The notes: a model not told the origin generated them from the sequence alone. A stretch of 32,628 nucleotides of DNA from JBOHDX01 sp050700835 (GCA_050700835.1 JBOHDX010000097.1:1-32628), one strand, 5' to 3'; counted from the stretch's first letter, positions 23,526 to 31,944 are shown. Numbers and translations are program-made.

Positions 23526-24686
23526 ATGGCCACCGTCGATCTGGGCCTTCCTGCCGGACCGCCGCCGACCTTGGCACCTCGGCGCAGGTCGCGGCAGATC
23601 AAGGTCGGCAAGGTCCTGGTGGGGGGTGATGCGCCGGTCTCCGTCCAGTCGATGACGACCACCCTGACCGCCGACGTCAACACCACCCTGCAGCAGATCG
23701 CCGAGCTGACGGCGGCCGGCTGCGACATCGTGCGGGTCGCCTGCCCGAGCCAGGACGACGCGGAGGCGCTACCCGAGATCGCCGCGCACTCGCAGCTGCC
23801 GGTGATCGCCGACATCCACTTCCAGCCGAAGTACGTCTTCGCCGCGATCGACGCGGGATGCGCCGCCGTGCGCGTGAACCCCGGCAACATCCGCAAGTTC
23901 GACGACCAGGTGAAGGAGATCGCGGCGGCGGCGAAGGACCATGGCACGTCCATCCGGATCGGCGTCAACGCCGGATCGCTGGACCCCCGACTGCTGGAGA
24001 AGTACGGCAAGGCGACGCCCGAGGCGCTGGTGGAGTCGGCTGTCTGGGAGGCCTCGCTGTTCGAGGAGCACGACTTCCACGACTTCAAGATCTCGGTCAA
24101 GCACAACGACCCGGTCGTGATGGTGCAGGCCTACGAGATGCTCGCCGAGCGGGGTGACTGGCCGTTGCACCTAGGCGTCACCGAGGCGGGTCCGGCCTTC
24201 CAGGGCACGATCAAGTCAGCGGTCGCGTTCGGCGCGCTGCTGTCCAAGGGCATCGGCGACACCATCCGGGTGTCGCTGTCGGCCCCGCCGGTCGAGGAGG
24301 TCAAAGTCGGAATCTCGATCCTGCAGTCGCTCAACCTGCGGCCGCGCAAGCTCGAGATCGTGTCGTGCCCGTCTTGCGGCCGCGCCCAGGTCGACGTCTA
24401 CACCCTCGCCGAGCGGGTGACAGCAGGGCTCGAGGGCATGGAGGTTCCGCTGCGCGTCGCGGTGATGGGCTGTGTCGTCAACGGTCCCGGCGAGGCGCGC
24501 GAGGCCGATCTCGGGGTGGCGTCCGGCAACGGCAAGGGCCAGATCTTCGTCAAGGGCGAGGTGATCAAGACGGTGCCCGAGGCGCAGATCGTCGAGACGC
24601 TGATCGAGGAGGCAATGCGGATCGCCGACGAGATGGGCGACGACGCCACGGCGGCTGCAGGCGCCCCCTCCGTCACCGTCGGCTGA
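23526..24686 (+). CDS. ispG: 4-hydroxy-3-methylbut-2-en-1-yl diphosphate synthase
   Basis: A 386-residue enzyme (also called GcpE) of the MEP pathway, converting MEcPP to HMBPP with a 4Fe-4S cluster. The cluster cysteines are Cys281 and Cys284 in SCPSCGR and Cys316 in GCVVNGPGE. The N-terminal TIM-barrel half shows VQSMTTT, VADIHFQPKY-like ADIHFQ, and VRVNPGNI. GAGAGGAG at 23514-23521 is well placed for the ATG at 23526; a TTG one codon earlier is less likely. Confidence 0.95.
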   Translation: MATVDLGLPAGPPPTLAPRRRSRQIKVGKVLVGGDAPVSVQSMTTTLTADVNTTLQQIAELTAAGCDIVRVACPSQDDAEALPEIAAHSQLPVIADIHFQPKYVFAAIDAGCAAVRVNPGNIRKFDDQVKEIAAAAKDHGTSIRIGVNAGSLDPRLLEKYGKATPEALVESAVWEASLFEEHDFHDFKISVKHNDPVVMVQAYEMLAERGDWPLHLGVTEAGPAFQGTIKSAVAFGALLSKGIGDTIRVSLSAPPVEEVKVGISILQSLNLRPRKLEIVSCPSCGRAQVDVYTLAERVTAGLEGMEVPLRVAVMGCVVNGPGEAREADLGVASGNGKGQIFVKGEVIKTVPEAQIVETLIEEAMRIADEMGDDATAAAGAPSVTVG

Positions 24687-24726
24687 CCACACCCGTAGTG
24701 GCGCCTCGCCAGGATGCGGAGACGCC

Positions 24727-25266
24727 GTGATTCGGGTCGACGACGACGTCGAGCTGGTTCTTGCCGACGTCAGCCGCGCGGCCGAGATGTATGCCCTGGC
24801 TCTGCGCAACCAGGCGCGACTCGTGCCGTGGGAGGCGTGGGTCGGCGACCTGGACCTGGAGTCGATGCGTCGCCACTATGCCGATCTGATGCGCAGATAC
24901 GCCGAAGGCAGCGCTCTGCCCCTGGTCGCACAGCTGAGCACCGCCGACGCGCCGGCGCTCGTTGGGTCCTTCGGCGCCAACATCGACGCCGACTCCTGCT
25001 CCGCCTCGGTCGGTTACTGGGTCGATGCCGCGTTCGAGGGCCAAGGTCTGGCGTACCGCTGCACGCGGGCGGTCGTGCGAGAGTTGCGCGACGTCCGCGG
25101 CGTGTCCGAGATCTGGCTCAACTGCGCGGCCGCCAACCAGCGCAGCCGGCGGCTCGCCGAGCGGCTCGGGTTCGAGCTGGCGACGACCCTGACGGACTTC
25201 TACGTGATCGGCGAACGCCACCTCGATGCGGTGCACTACGTGCTGCCGTCCGACGCGCAGCTGTGA
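24727..25266 (+). CDS. GNAT acetyltransferase, RimJ/RimL type
   Basis: A 179-residue protein with a GTG start. Features of RimJ/RimL-like N-acetyltransferases are VPWEAWVGD near residue 35, VGYWVDAAFEGQGLAYRCTR (the beta-4 strand and acetyl-CoA loop) and NCAAANQRSRRLAERLGFE, which closes the fold. It would transfer acetyl from acetyl-CoA to an amine, possibly a protein N-terminus or a small molecule; the substrate is unknown. It follows ispG by 40 bp and may be co-transcribed. Confidence 0.8.
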   Translation: MIRVDDDVELVLADVSRAAEMYALALRNQARLVPWEAWVGDLDLESMRRHYADLMRRYAEGSALPLVAQLSTADAPALVGSFGANIDADSCSASVGYWVDAAFEGQGLAYRCTRAVVRELRDVRGVSEIWLNCAAANQRSRRLAERLGFELATTLTDFYVIGERHLDAVHYVLPSDAQL

Positions 25267-25345
25267 GGCACGACGGGGAGCCCACGAGGCGGCTGGCAGG
25301 GCTACGCTGCCCGCACGAAGCCGCGCACCAGTGGAGGAGGTCGGC

Positions 25346-26188
25346 GTGCTCCGCACCACCACCGGCCTGCGCGTCCTCGGCCCGGACGACGTGGATGCGG
25401 CCCGTCGCGTGGTCGCCCGCGACCCGTTGACCAACGTGTTCGTCGGGCACCGCATCGACGTCACCGGGCTGCAGCCCCGCTGGCTCGGCGGCGAGGTGTG
25501 GGGATGGGCCGAGGACGGCCGGTTGGTCTCCTTGTGCCACCACGCCGCGAACCTCGTGCCGGTCGAGGCGACTCCGCAGGCGCTGGCGGCGTTCGCCGAG
25601 AGAGCCGCACAGGGCCGGCGCACCTGTTCGTCCATCGTGGGACCTCGCGCGGACGTCGAGATCCTGTGGGACCTGCTCCGGCCGGCGTGGGGCCGACCCC
25701 GGTCCGAACGCTGGAACCAGCCGTTCATGACGGTGTCGGGGCCGGCGACCATGGCGCCGGACCCGCGCGTGCGCCCGGTCCTGTTGGACGAGCTGGACGT
25801 GCTCTATCCGGCCAGCGTGGCGATGTACACCGAGGAGGTCGGCGTGTCCCCGGAGAACGGTGAGGGTGCCAGCTATCGGGCGCGCGTCGCGCAGCTGATC
25901 AGCCGTGGCTGGGCGTTCGCCCGGATCGACGACGGCGAGGTGGTGTTCAAGGCGGAGGTGGGCGCCGCCACTGCGGAGGCCTGCCAGGTGCAGGGCGTCT
26001 ACGTCCACCCCAACCACCGGGGCGAGGGGCTCGCGGCAGCGGCCGTGGCGGCGGTCATCGCCCACGCGCAGCGGACCATCGCGCCGGTCGTGACGTTGTA
26101 CGTCAACCACCACAACGTGCCCGCGCGCCGGGCGTACGAGCGGGCGGGTTTCCGCCAGACCGGCACGTTCGCGACCATCCTGTTCTGA
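25346..26188 (+). CDS. DUF4081 plus GNAT acetyltransferase
   Basis: A 280-residue protein; GGAGGAGG at 25333-25340 fixes the GTG at 25346 as start. The N-terminal half (residues 1-130, with RDPLTNVFVGHRID and SERWNQPFM) looks like DUF4081, which precedes a GNAT domain in actinobacteria. The C-terminal half is GNAT, with VQGVYVHPNHRGEGLAAAAV for acetyl-CoA binding and YVNHHNVPARRAYERAGF. A protein or peptide acetylation role is possible, but no substrate can be named. It lies between the other GNAT gene and proS, as in many relatives. Confidence 0.8.
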   Translation: MLRTTTGLRVLGPDDVDAARRVVARDPLTNVFVGHRIDVTGLQPRWLGGEVWGWAEDGRLVSLCHHAANLVPVEATPQALAAFAERAAQGRRTCSSIVGPRADVEILWDLLRPAWGRPRSERWNQPFMTVSGPATMAPDPRVRPVLLDELDVLYPASVAMYTEEVGVSPENGEGASYRARVAQLISRGWAFARIDDGEVVFKAEVGAATAEACQVQGVYVHPNHRGEGLAAAAVAAVIAHAQRTIAPVVTLYVNHHNVPARRAYERAGFRQTGTFATILF

Positions 26189-26276
26189 CCGGACGGGTGG
26201 CGGCGGTGACGTCGTGGCCCACCGCCCGGGGGTCTCGAGCGAAACCCTGGTGAGCTCGTCGCGTTGATCCGGATAC

Positions 26277-26317
26277 CCTCGCCGTGATCCGGCGAGGCCG
26301 TCGCCGGCCACCTCGCC
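26277..26317 (+). promoter_or_regulatory. proS leader with mutually exclusive stems
   Basis: GGCGAGG at 26291-26297 can pair either with CCTCGCC at 26277-26283 or with CCTCGCC at 26311-26317; the second stem ends just before the ribosome site. If the transcript includes all three, the pairing could affect translation. This is not a recognised riboswitch or T-box. Confidence 0.3.
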
Positions 26318-26332
26318 GAGAGGAGCAGCAGC

Positions 26333-28099
26333 GTGATCTCGAGGATGTCGAGCCTGTTCGTCCGGACCCTTCGCGAGGACCCGGCGGACGCCGAGGTTCC
26401 GAGTCATCGCCTGCTGGTGCGCGCCGGCTACATCCGTCGAGCCGCTCCTGGCATCTATTCATGGTTGCCGCTGGGCTACCGGGTTCTGCGCAACGTGGAG
26501 CGCATCGTGCGCGAGGAGATGGATGCGATCGGGGCGCAGGAGGTGCACTTCCCGGCGCTGCTTCCCAGGGAGCCCTACGACGTCAGCGGCCGGTGGGTGG
26601 AGTACGGCGACAACATCTTCAGGCTCAAGGACCGCAAGGGCTCCGACTATCTGCTCGGCCCGACCCACGAAGAGATGTTCACCCTGCTGGTGAAGGACTT
26701 GTACTCGTCGTACAAGGACCTGCCCTTGACCTTGTACCAGATCCAGACGAAGTACCGCGACGAGCCGAGGCCGCGTGCCGGCATCCTGCGCGGACGCGAG
26801 TTCGTGATGAAGGACTCCTACTCCTTCGACGTGTCCGACGAGGCGTTCCTGGAGTCGTACGCGAAGCACCGTGCGGCCTACATCAAGATCTTCGACCGGC
26901 TCGGTCTCGACTACGTCATCGTCGCCGCGATGTCAGGAGCGATGGGCGGGTCGGCGAGTGAGGAGTTCCTCGCCACCGCCGCCAACGGCGAGGACACCTA
27001 CGTGCGCTGCACCAACTGCGACTACGCCGCCAACGTCGAGGCCGTACGCGTGCCGGCGCCCGCCGCGCAGTCCTACTCAGCCGTCCCCGCGGCGCACGCC
27101 GAGCAGACACCTGGCACCCCGACGATCGACACGCTGGTGGCGCACCTGAACGAGCGGTTCCCTCGAGGCGACCGGGCGTGGGAGGCAGCGGACACGTTGA
27201 AGAACGTGCTCGTCGTCGTCGTCCACCCCGACGGTCGGCGCGAGCCGCTCGCGATCGGCGTACCTGGGGATCGAGAGGTCGACGAGAAACGGCTCGGTGC
27301 CCAGGTCGAGCCGGCGGAGATCGAGGCGTTCACCGATCAGGATTTCGCTGCGCATCCGGAGCTGGCCAAGGGCTACATCGGACCCGGGGTGCTGGGGTCG
27401 GACAACAAGTCCGGTATCCGGTACCTCGTCGATCCTCGGGTCGTCGCGGGCACTCGCTGGGTCACCGGAGCCGACGAGCCCGGCCGGCACGTCCTCGACC
27501 TCGTGGCCGTGCGCGACTTCACCGCGGACGGCGTGATCGAAGCCGCCGAGGTACGCGCCGGAGACGCCTGCCCGAACTGCGGGCATGCGCTGGAGACCGC
27601 GCGGGGGATCGAGATGGGCCACATCTTCGCGCTCGGCCGCAAGTACTCCGACGCCCTCGGTCTGCAGGTGCTGGACGAGAACGGCAAGCTCGGCACCGTG
27701 ACCATGGGCTCCTACGGGGTCGGAGTCTCTCGCGCCGTGGCGGCGATCGTCGAGAACTCCCACGACGAGCTCGGCATCGTGTGGCCGCGCGAGGTCGCCC
27801 CCTACGACGTCCACATCGTGGCGACCGGCAAGGACGTCGCGGCCTTCGACGCCGCCGAGCGGCTCACTGCGGAGCTCGACCAGGCGGGTATCGGCGTGCT
27901 CTATGACGACCGGCCGAAGGTGTCGCCCGGCGTGAAGTTCAAGGACGCCGAGCTGATCGGGGTGCCGTCGATCGTGGTGATCGGCAAGAACCTCGCGGAC
28001 GGTCTTGTCGAGGTCCGGGACCGGGCGACCGGCGAGCGGACCGACGTGCCCGTGGAGCAGGCGTTCGCGGCGGTGCTGGCAGCCGTCCGCGCCGCGTGA
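26333..28099 (+). CDS. proS: Prolyl-tRNA synthetase, bacterial type
   Basis: A 588-residue class II synthetase with AGGAG eight bases before the GTG at 26333. Motif 1 region is near residues 25-60; motif 2 is YRDEPRPRAGILRGREFVMK; motif 3 is GSYGVGVSRAVAAIVE. Between motifs 2 and 3 is the INS editing domain (about residues 220-400), so this is the prokaryote-like ProRS. The anticodon-binding domain ends the protein (VHIVATGKD, LYDDRPKVSPGVKFKDAELI). It charges tRNA-Pro. The HAD gene overlaps its stop through GTGA. Confidence 0.95.
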   Translation: MISRMSSLFVRTLREDPADAEVPSHRLLVRAGYIRRAAPGIYSWLPLGYRVLRNVERIVREEMDAIGAQEVHFPALLPREPYDVSGRWVEYGDNIFRLKDRKGSDYLLGPTHEEMFTLLVKDLYSSYKDLPLTLYQIQTKYRDEPRPRAGILRGREFVMKDSYSFDVSDEAFLESYAKHRAAYIKIFDRLGLDYVIVAAMSGAMGGSASEEFLATAANGEDTYVRCTNCDYAANVEAVRVPAPAAQSYSAVPAAHAEQTPGTPTIDTLVAHLNERFPRGDRAWEAADTLKNVLVVVVHPDGRREPLAIGVPGDREVDEKRLGAQVEPAEIEAFTDQDFAAHPELAKGYIGPGVLGSDNKSGIRYLVDPRVVAGTRWVTGADEPGRHVLDLVAVRDFTADGVIEAAEVRAGDACPNCGHALETARGIEMGHIFALGRKYSDALGLQVLDENGKLGTVTMGSYGVGVSRAVAAIVENSHDELGIVWPREVAPYDVHIVATGKDVAAFDAAERLTAELDQAGIGVLYDDRPKVSPGVKFKDAELIGVPSIVVIGKNLADGLVEVRDRATGERTDVPVEQAFAAVLAAVRAA

Positions 28100-28830
28100 A
28101 CGGATCGACCGGCCGCGCCCGCGAGCCGGGAGCGGGCTCGGCGATCGAGGCGGTGATCTTCGACTGGGGCGGCACGCTGACACCGTGGCGCACGATGGAC
28201 TATCGCGAGGAGTCGCGCGCGCTCGCGTCGGACCATGCCGACGACCGGCTCGTCGCCGTCACCGAGGCGATCTTCGCTGCTGGTGGGGCGATCTGGGGGC
28301 GTGCCCGCGACGAACACCGCAGCGCGACGTTATCGGAGTTGTGTGCCCTTGCCGGCGTCGAGCCGACTCCGTCGGCGCTGGCCGCCTATCGCGCGTACTG
28401 GGAGCCGGCGACACTGACCGACCCGACGGTACGGCCGTTGTGGACGTCCCTGCGCGGTCGGGGCGTCAAGGTCGGGGTCCTGTCCAACACGATCTGGCCT
28501 CGGGCGTGGCACGAGGAGTTCTTCGCGCGCGACGGTGTACTCGACCTCGTCGACGGCACGGTCTACACCAGCGAGATCGCCTGGACCAAGCCGCATCCCG
28601 GCGCGTTCCATGCCGCCATGGCTGCGGTCGGAGTCGAGGAACCGTCCGCGTGCGTGTACGTCGGCGACCGTCTCTTCGAGGACGTGTGGGGTCCCGCCCA
28701 GCTCGGCATGCGCACCATCTGGGTGCCGCACAGTGAGATCCCGGCTGAGCAGCTCGGCCACAGCGAGGGCGTACCTGATGCCGTCGTCAACTCGCTGAGC
28801 GAGGTTCTGGACGTCGTTGCCGGCTGGTGA
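28096..28830 (+). CDS. HAD-superfamily hydrolase with altered motif I
   Basis: A 244-residue HAD subfamily IA-like protein overlapping proS. Motif I is VIFDWGGTLT: the nucleophile Asp is present but the usual second Asp is Gly. Motif II is VLSNT, motif III is the Lys in WTKPHP, and motif IV is VGDRLFEDVWG. The second Asp normally acts as the general acid/base, so phosphatase activity may be weak or the reaction different; FDWGGTL variants are found in several HAD groups. The substrate is unknown. Translational coupling to proS suggests a housekeeping role. Confidence 0.8.
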   Translation: MNGSTGRAREPGAGSAIEAVIFDWGGTLTPWRTMDYREESRALASDHADDRLVAVTEAIFAAGGAIWGRARDEHRSATLSELCALAGVEPTPSALAAYRAYWEPATLTDPTVRPLWTSLRGRGVKVGVLSNTIWPRAWHEEFFARDGVLDLVDGTVYTSEIAWTKPHPGAFHAAMAAVGVEEPSACVYVGDRLFEDVWGPAQLGMRTIWVPHSEIPAEQLGHSEGVPDAVVNSLSEVLDVVAGW

Positions 28831-28915
28831 CGTGCACCGCGGGCGGGATGCTGCGCCGATCGGCACCGTCGCCGACCGTCTGACACGTGTCGACGTGCGC
28901 CCCATCGGCGATACC

Positions 28916-28962
28916 GGGCCAGAACCCGCGGATGGGCGGGCCAGAACCCGCGGATGGGCGGG
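28916..28962. repeat. 22-bp tandem repeat, 2.1 copies
   Basis: GGGCCAGAACCCGCGGATGG with its last two bases GC forms a 22-bp unit present twice, then GGG. Each copy and its following bases can fold into CCCGC GGATGG GCGGG. It lies between the convergent HAD and DUF4439 genes and may serve as a terminator. Confidence 0.8.
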
Positions 28963-28967
28963 CGGAG

Positions 28968-29396
28968 TCAGGGTCGGCCGACGCCGGGCAGGGCGGCGGG
29001 CGCCAGTCCCCACGAGAGCCCGCGCGTCGCCGCGTCGGTGAGGGCGGCGATCGCCCAGGCGCGGTCGGCGCCGGACGTGACGGCGACGAGGGACGCGTAC
29101 AACACCGCACAGCGGTCTTCGACCTGTGCCGCGACGGTACGTGCTGCGGAACCGCCGTCTACCGGCAAGGGCAGGGCGTAGCCGGGTGCGGCCGGTCGCG
29201 GCAGCTGGCCGTGTGCGATGACCAGCGCGGTCACGGCGTCCCGGCGCGACCGATGGGTGTCGTAGCCGTCGGCGGCCTGTCGCTCGAGGGGTGACCCGGT
29301 CGGCAGGCGTCCGCCGAGAACTCCGTAGGCGTAGACCGCGGCGTACTCACCGGCCAGGGTCTGCTGCAACGCCGCGACCGTTGCGTCGGTACTCAT
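28968..29396 (-). CDS. DUF4439 ferritin-like protein
   Basis: A 142-residue, mostly helical protein starting at the ATG at 29396, which overlaps the upstream stop through ATGA. LQQTLAGEYAAVYAYGVLGG near residue 10 and YDTHRSRRDAVTALV near residue 45 carry Glu/His residues in the pattern of a ferritin-like four-helix bundle. DUF4439 is found in Actinomycetota; its function is unknown, and metal binding is inferred from the fold. It is cytoplasmic by sequence and paired with the lipoprotein gene before it. Confidence 0.75.
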   Translation of the reverse strand: MSTDATVAALQQTLAGEYAAVYAYGVLGGRLPTGSPLERQAADGYDTHRSRRDAVTALVIAHGQLPRPAAPGYALPLPVDGGSAARTVAAQVEDRCAVLYASLVAVTSGADRAWAIAALTDAATRGLSWGLAPAALPGVGRP

Positions 29397-29911
29397 CGGT
29401 GCGCGCCCTTCACACCGGCCAGGAGGACGACGTGCTGGGCCTCCGATGCCGACATCGAGGCAAGGACCCTGGCCAGGTCGCCGGAGGAAGCCTCCTGTGC
29501 CTGGTGCCGGCGGAGCGACTCTTGTCGCGCGGCGTCGCGGGCCACCAGACGCACCGCCTCCGGCAGCCGGTGCGGCACGCGACGGCGCGGCGGCTGCAGC
29601 CGAGCGTCCGGGTCGACGATGGCGAGGTCGGCGGTGCGGTGCCGCACGAGGGTACGCAGCGGGTCCGCGAGCTGAGGATGAGCCCGGAGCACGGCACTGA
29701 CGAGGGCGAGCGATGCCCTCAGCTCGGTGCGCGCGGCAGCCACCAGGACCTCGTCGCCAGTCGAGCCCAGGGGAGATGTGGTGGCGGCGCCAGCGGTCTG
29801 CCTCCCGGTCCGCGGCGGAGCGCTGCGGGTGCCGCAGCCCGCGATCAGCAGGGCCGCTCCGAGGGCGGGACCGGTGAGCAGCCGCCGCCGGCTGATCCCT
29901 CGAGAAGGCAC
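29393..29911 (-). CDS. Predicted Tat-type lipoprotein, partner of DUF4439 protein
   Basis: A 172-residue protein from the GTG at 29911. The N-terminus SRRRLLTGPALGAALLIAGC has a twin-arginine-like charge cluster, a hydrophobic segment and a lipobox ending in Cys, so it is probably a surface-anchored lipoprotein. The mature part is helical (ELRASLALVSAVLRAHPQLA and later MSASEAQHVVLLAG). EAQH-type residues near the C-terminus recall ferritin-like helices, so the protein may be a distant relative of its partner. It is coupled to the DUF4439 gene by ATGA and divergent from rimP. Confidence 0.7.
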   Translation of the reverse strand: MPSRGISRRRLLTGPALGAALLIAGCGTRSAPPRTGRQTAGAATTSPLGSTGDEVLVAAARTELRASLALVSAVLRAHPQLADPLRTLVRHRTADLAIVDPDARLQPPRRRVPHRLPEAVRLVARDAARQESLRRHQAQEASSGDLARVLASMSASEAQHVVLLAGVKGAHR

Positions 29912-29954
29912 CCGCCGACGGTACCCGAGCCCGGTCTGGAACCCGCGGGCTGCG

Positions 29955-29998
29955 TATAGGCTGATGGACGGACCGAGGGTGCGTGCGAGCCCTCGGTC
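29955..29998 (+). promoter_or_regulatory. rimP promoter and leader hairpin
   Basis: TATAGGCT at 29955-29962 is a plausible -10 region. Just downstream, GACCGAGGG (29971-29979) and CCCTCGGTC (29990-29998) form a perfect 9-bp stem with a 10-base loop, about 32 bases before the rimP start. No T tract follows, so it is a leader hairpin rather than a terminator. Confidence 0.45.
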
Positions 29999-30029
29999 GC
30001 GTCGACAACAGAACACCGAGGAGGCCGCC

Positions 30030-30533
30030 GTGAGTCCCGGACCCACATCGGACACTCTGCAAGCCGTGCTGGCACCCCCGATCACCTCGATGGGGCTGGA
30101 TCTGGAGGCGGTCGAGCTCGCTCCCGCAGGCAAGCGGCGGCTGTTGCGCGTCGCCGTGGACAAGGACGGCGGCGTGAGTCTAGACGACATCGCCGACGCG
30201 TCGCGCGCGGTGTCCACGGCGCTGGACGAGACCGGGGTGATGGGCGAACGCGCCTACACGCTGGAGGTCAGCTCCCGGGGTGTCGACCGGCCACTGACGC
30301 TGCCTCGGCACTGGCACCGCAGCACCGACCGGCTCGTGGTGGTCACCCTCAACGACGGCTCGTCGGTGACCGGCCGGGTGACCGAGGCTGGGGACGATTC
30401 GGCCCTGCTGGACGTGGATGGGTCGCGGGTCGACATCGCCTACACGCAGGTGGCGAAGGCGCGCGTACAAGTGGAGTTCAACCGGCCGAGGGGCCGGGGC
30501 GACGAGCCGGACCACGACGACGAGGAAGGCTGA
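30030..30533 (+). CDS. rimP: Ribosome maturation factor RimP
   Basis: A 167-residue protein with GAGGAGG before the GTG at 30030. The N-terminal alpha/beta domain contains GLDLEAVELAPAGKRRLLRV, DKDGGVSLDDIADASRAVST and the RimP signature YTLEVSSRGVDRPL; the C-terminal domain is an SH3-like barrel (VVTLNDGSSVTGRV, AYTQVAKARV). RimP assists 30S subunit assembly. It starts the rimP-nusA-ylxR-infB cluster, with nusA following after 2 bp. The acidic tail (DEPDHDDEEG) is common in actinobacterial RimP. Confidence 0.93.
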   Translation: MSPGPTSDTLQAVLAPPITSMGLDLEAVELAPAGKRRLLRVAVDKDGGVSLDDIADASRAVSTALDETGVMGERAYTLEVSSRGVDRPLTLPRHWHRSTDRLVVVTLNDGSSVTGRVTEAGDDSALLDVDGSRVDIAYTQVAKARVQVEFNRPRGRGDEPDHDDEEG

Positions 30534-30535
30534 CC

Positions 30536-31519
30536 ATGGACATCGACATGGCCGCGCTGCGCCAGCTGGAACGCGAGAAGGAGCTCCCGTTCGACGTCGT
30601 CGTCGAAGCCATCGAGCAGGCACTGCTGGTGGCGTACCAACGCACCGACGGCGCACACCCGCATGCGCGGGTGAACCTCGACCGGCGGACGGGACATGTC
30701 AGCGTCATCGCTCAGGAGCGCACCGACGAGGGCGAGGTCGTCGAGGAGTGGGACGACACCCCGACGGGCTTCGGACGCATCGCCGCGACCACCGCCCGAC
30801 AGGTCATCCTGCAGCGGCTTCGTGACGCCGAGGACGAGCAGAAGTACGGCGAGTTCTCCGGCAAGGAGGGCGATCTGGTGTCCGGGGTGGTGCAGCAGAG
30901 CCGTGACCCCGGCGACGTCATGGTCGACCTCGGACGTCTCGAGGCCCTGCTGCCAGCGTCCGAGCGGGTCCCGGGGGAGAAGTACGAGCACGGGTCACGG
31001 ATCAAGTGCATCGTGGTGACCGTCCGGCGCGGCATGCGCGGTCCGCAGGTGATCGTGTCACGCTCTCATCCCAACCTCGTGAAGCGGTTGTTCGCCCTGG
31101 AGGCCCCCGAGATCGCCGACGGCACGGTCGAGATCAAGGCCATCGCCAGGGAGGCCGGACACCGGTCCAAGGTGGCCGTCTGGTCCAACCAGCCGGCGGT
31201 CAACGCCAAGGGTGCCTGCATCGGCCCGATGGGCCAGCGGGTGCGCAACGTGATGACCGAGCTGCACGGCGAGAAGCTCGACATCGTGTCGTGGTCCGAC
31301 GAGCCCGGCGAGATGGTCGCCAACGCGCTGTCACCCGCGACCGTCAGCAACGTGGAGATCGTGGACTGGGCAGCCAAGTCGGCCAAGGTCATCGTGCCGG
31401 ACTTCCAGTTGTCGCTGGCCATCGGCAAAGAGGGCCAGAACGCCCGCCTGGCCGCCCGGCTGACCGGCTGGCGCATCGACATCCGCCCCGACACCGACCC
31501 CACCCGCGGCGACTCGTAG
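30536..31519 (+). CDS. nusA: Transcription termination/antitermination factor NusA
   Basis: A 327-residue protein. The N-terminal RNA-polymerase-binding domain covers residues 1-105 (DMAALRQLEREKELPFDVVV), followed by an S1 domain (DLVSGVVQQSRDPGDVMVDL) and two KH domains (VKRLFALEAPEIADGTVEIK, GACIGPMGQRVRNVMTELHG, and VPDFQLSLAIGKEGQNARLA). The C-terminal repeats of enterobacterial NusA are absent, as is normal for actinobacteria. It modulates pausing, termination and rRNA antitermination. A second in-frame ATG at 30548 is a less likely start. Confidence 0.94.
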   Translation: MDIDMAALRQLEREKELPFDVVVEAIEQALLVAYQRTDGAHPHARVNLDRRTGHVSVIAQERTDEGEVVEEWDDTPTGFGRIAATTARQVILQRLRDAEDEQKYGEFSGKEGDLVSGVVQQSRDPGDVMVDLGRLEALLPASERVPGEKYEHGSRIKCIVVTVRRGMRGPQVIVSRSHPNLVKRLFALEAPEIADGTVEIKAIAREAGHRSKVAVWSNQPAVNAKGACIGPMGQRVRNVMTELHGEKLDIVSWSDEPGEMVANALSPATVSNVEIVDWAAKSAKVIVPDFQLSLAIGKEGQNARLAARLTGWRIDIRPDTDPTRGDS

Positions 31520-31578
31520 GCGGCCCGCGACCCGGGGCGTTTCGATGCTCGATGCGATCACGGGCTAGACTGACGGCG

Positions 31579-31944
31579 GTGAGTCGTTCCCCCTCCACGT
31601 CCGCTGCTTCTCACGCGCGTCCACAACCGGTACGCACGTGCATCGGCTGCCGGGAGAAGGAAGCGAAGTCCGCGTTGGTCCGGATCGCAGTGGACCAGGT
31701 CGTCACGACGGTCGTCGTGGTGCCCGACCTGACCGGTGCGATGGGTGGCCGTGGGGCCCATCTTCATCCCACGATCGCCTGTCTAGACCTGGCAGAGCGC
31801 CGCAAGGCGGTCTCGCGGGCCCTGCGGGTGCAGGGACCGGTCGACCTTCGGGCGGTCCGGGCGTACCTCACCGGCATCACTCCAGCGCACCAGGCGGCGT
31901 CGTCCGACGCCGCGACCGAGAAGAAGCGGAGCACCAGCTCATGA
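31579..31944 (+). CDS. ylxR: YlxR family (DUF448) RNA-binding protein
   Basis: A 121-residue protein. The motif RTCIGCREKEAKSALVRI (residues 17-34) and GGRGAHLHPTIACLDLAERR are typical of YlxR, a small protein always found between nusA and infB. It is thought to bind RNA and has been linked to control of RNase P and of gene expression in Bacillus. No ribosome site precedes the GTG at 31579, but a TAGACT -10-like box at 31566-31571 lies seven bases before it, so an extra leaderless transcript may start here. The C-terminal 25 residues are low-complexity. Confidence 0.88.
   Translation: MSRSPSTSAASHARPQPVRTCIGCREKEAKSALVRIAVDQVVTTVVVVPDLTGAMGGRGAHLHPTIACLDLAERRKAVSRALRVQGPVDLRAVRAYLTGITPAHQAASSDAATEKKRSTSS

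Noticed and set aside
26189..26332. T-box leader before proS
   Set aside because: No T-box consensus sequence, specifier loop or terminator is visible.
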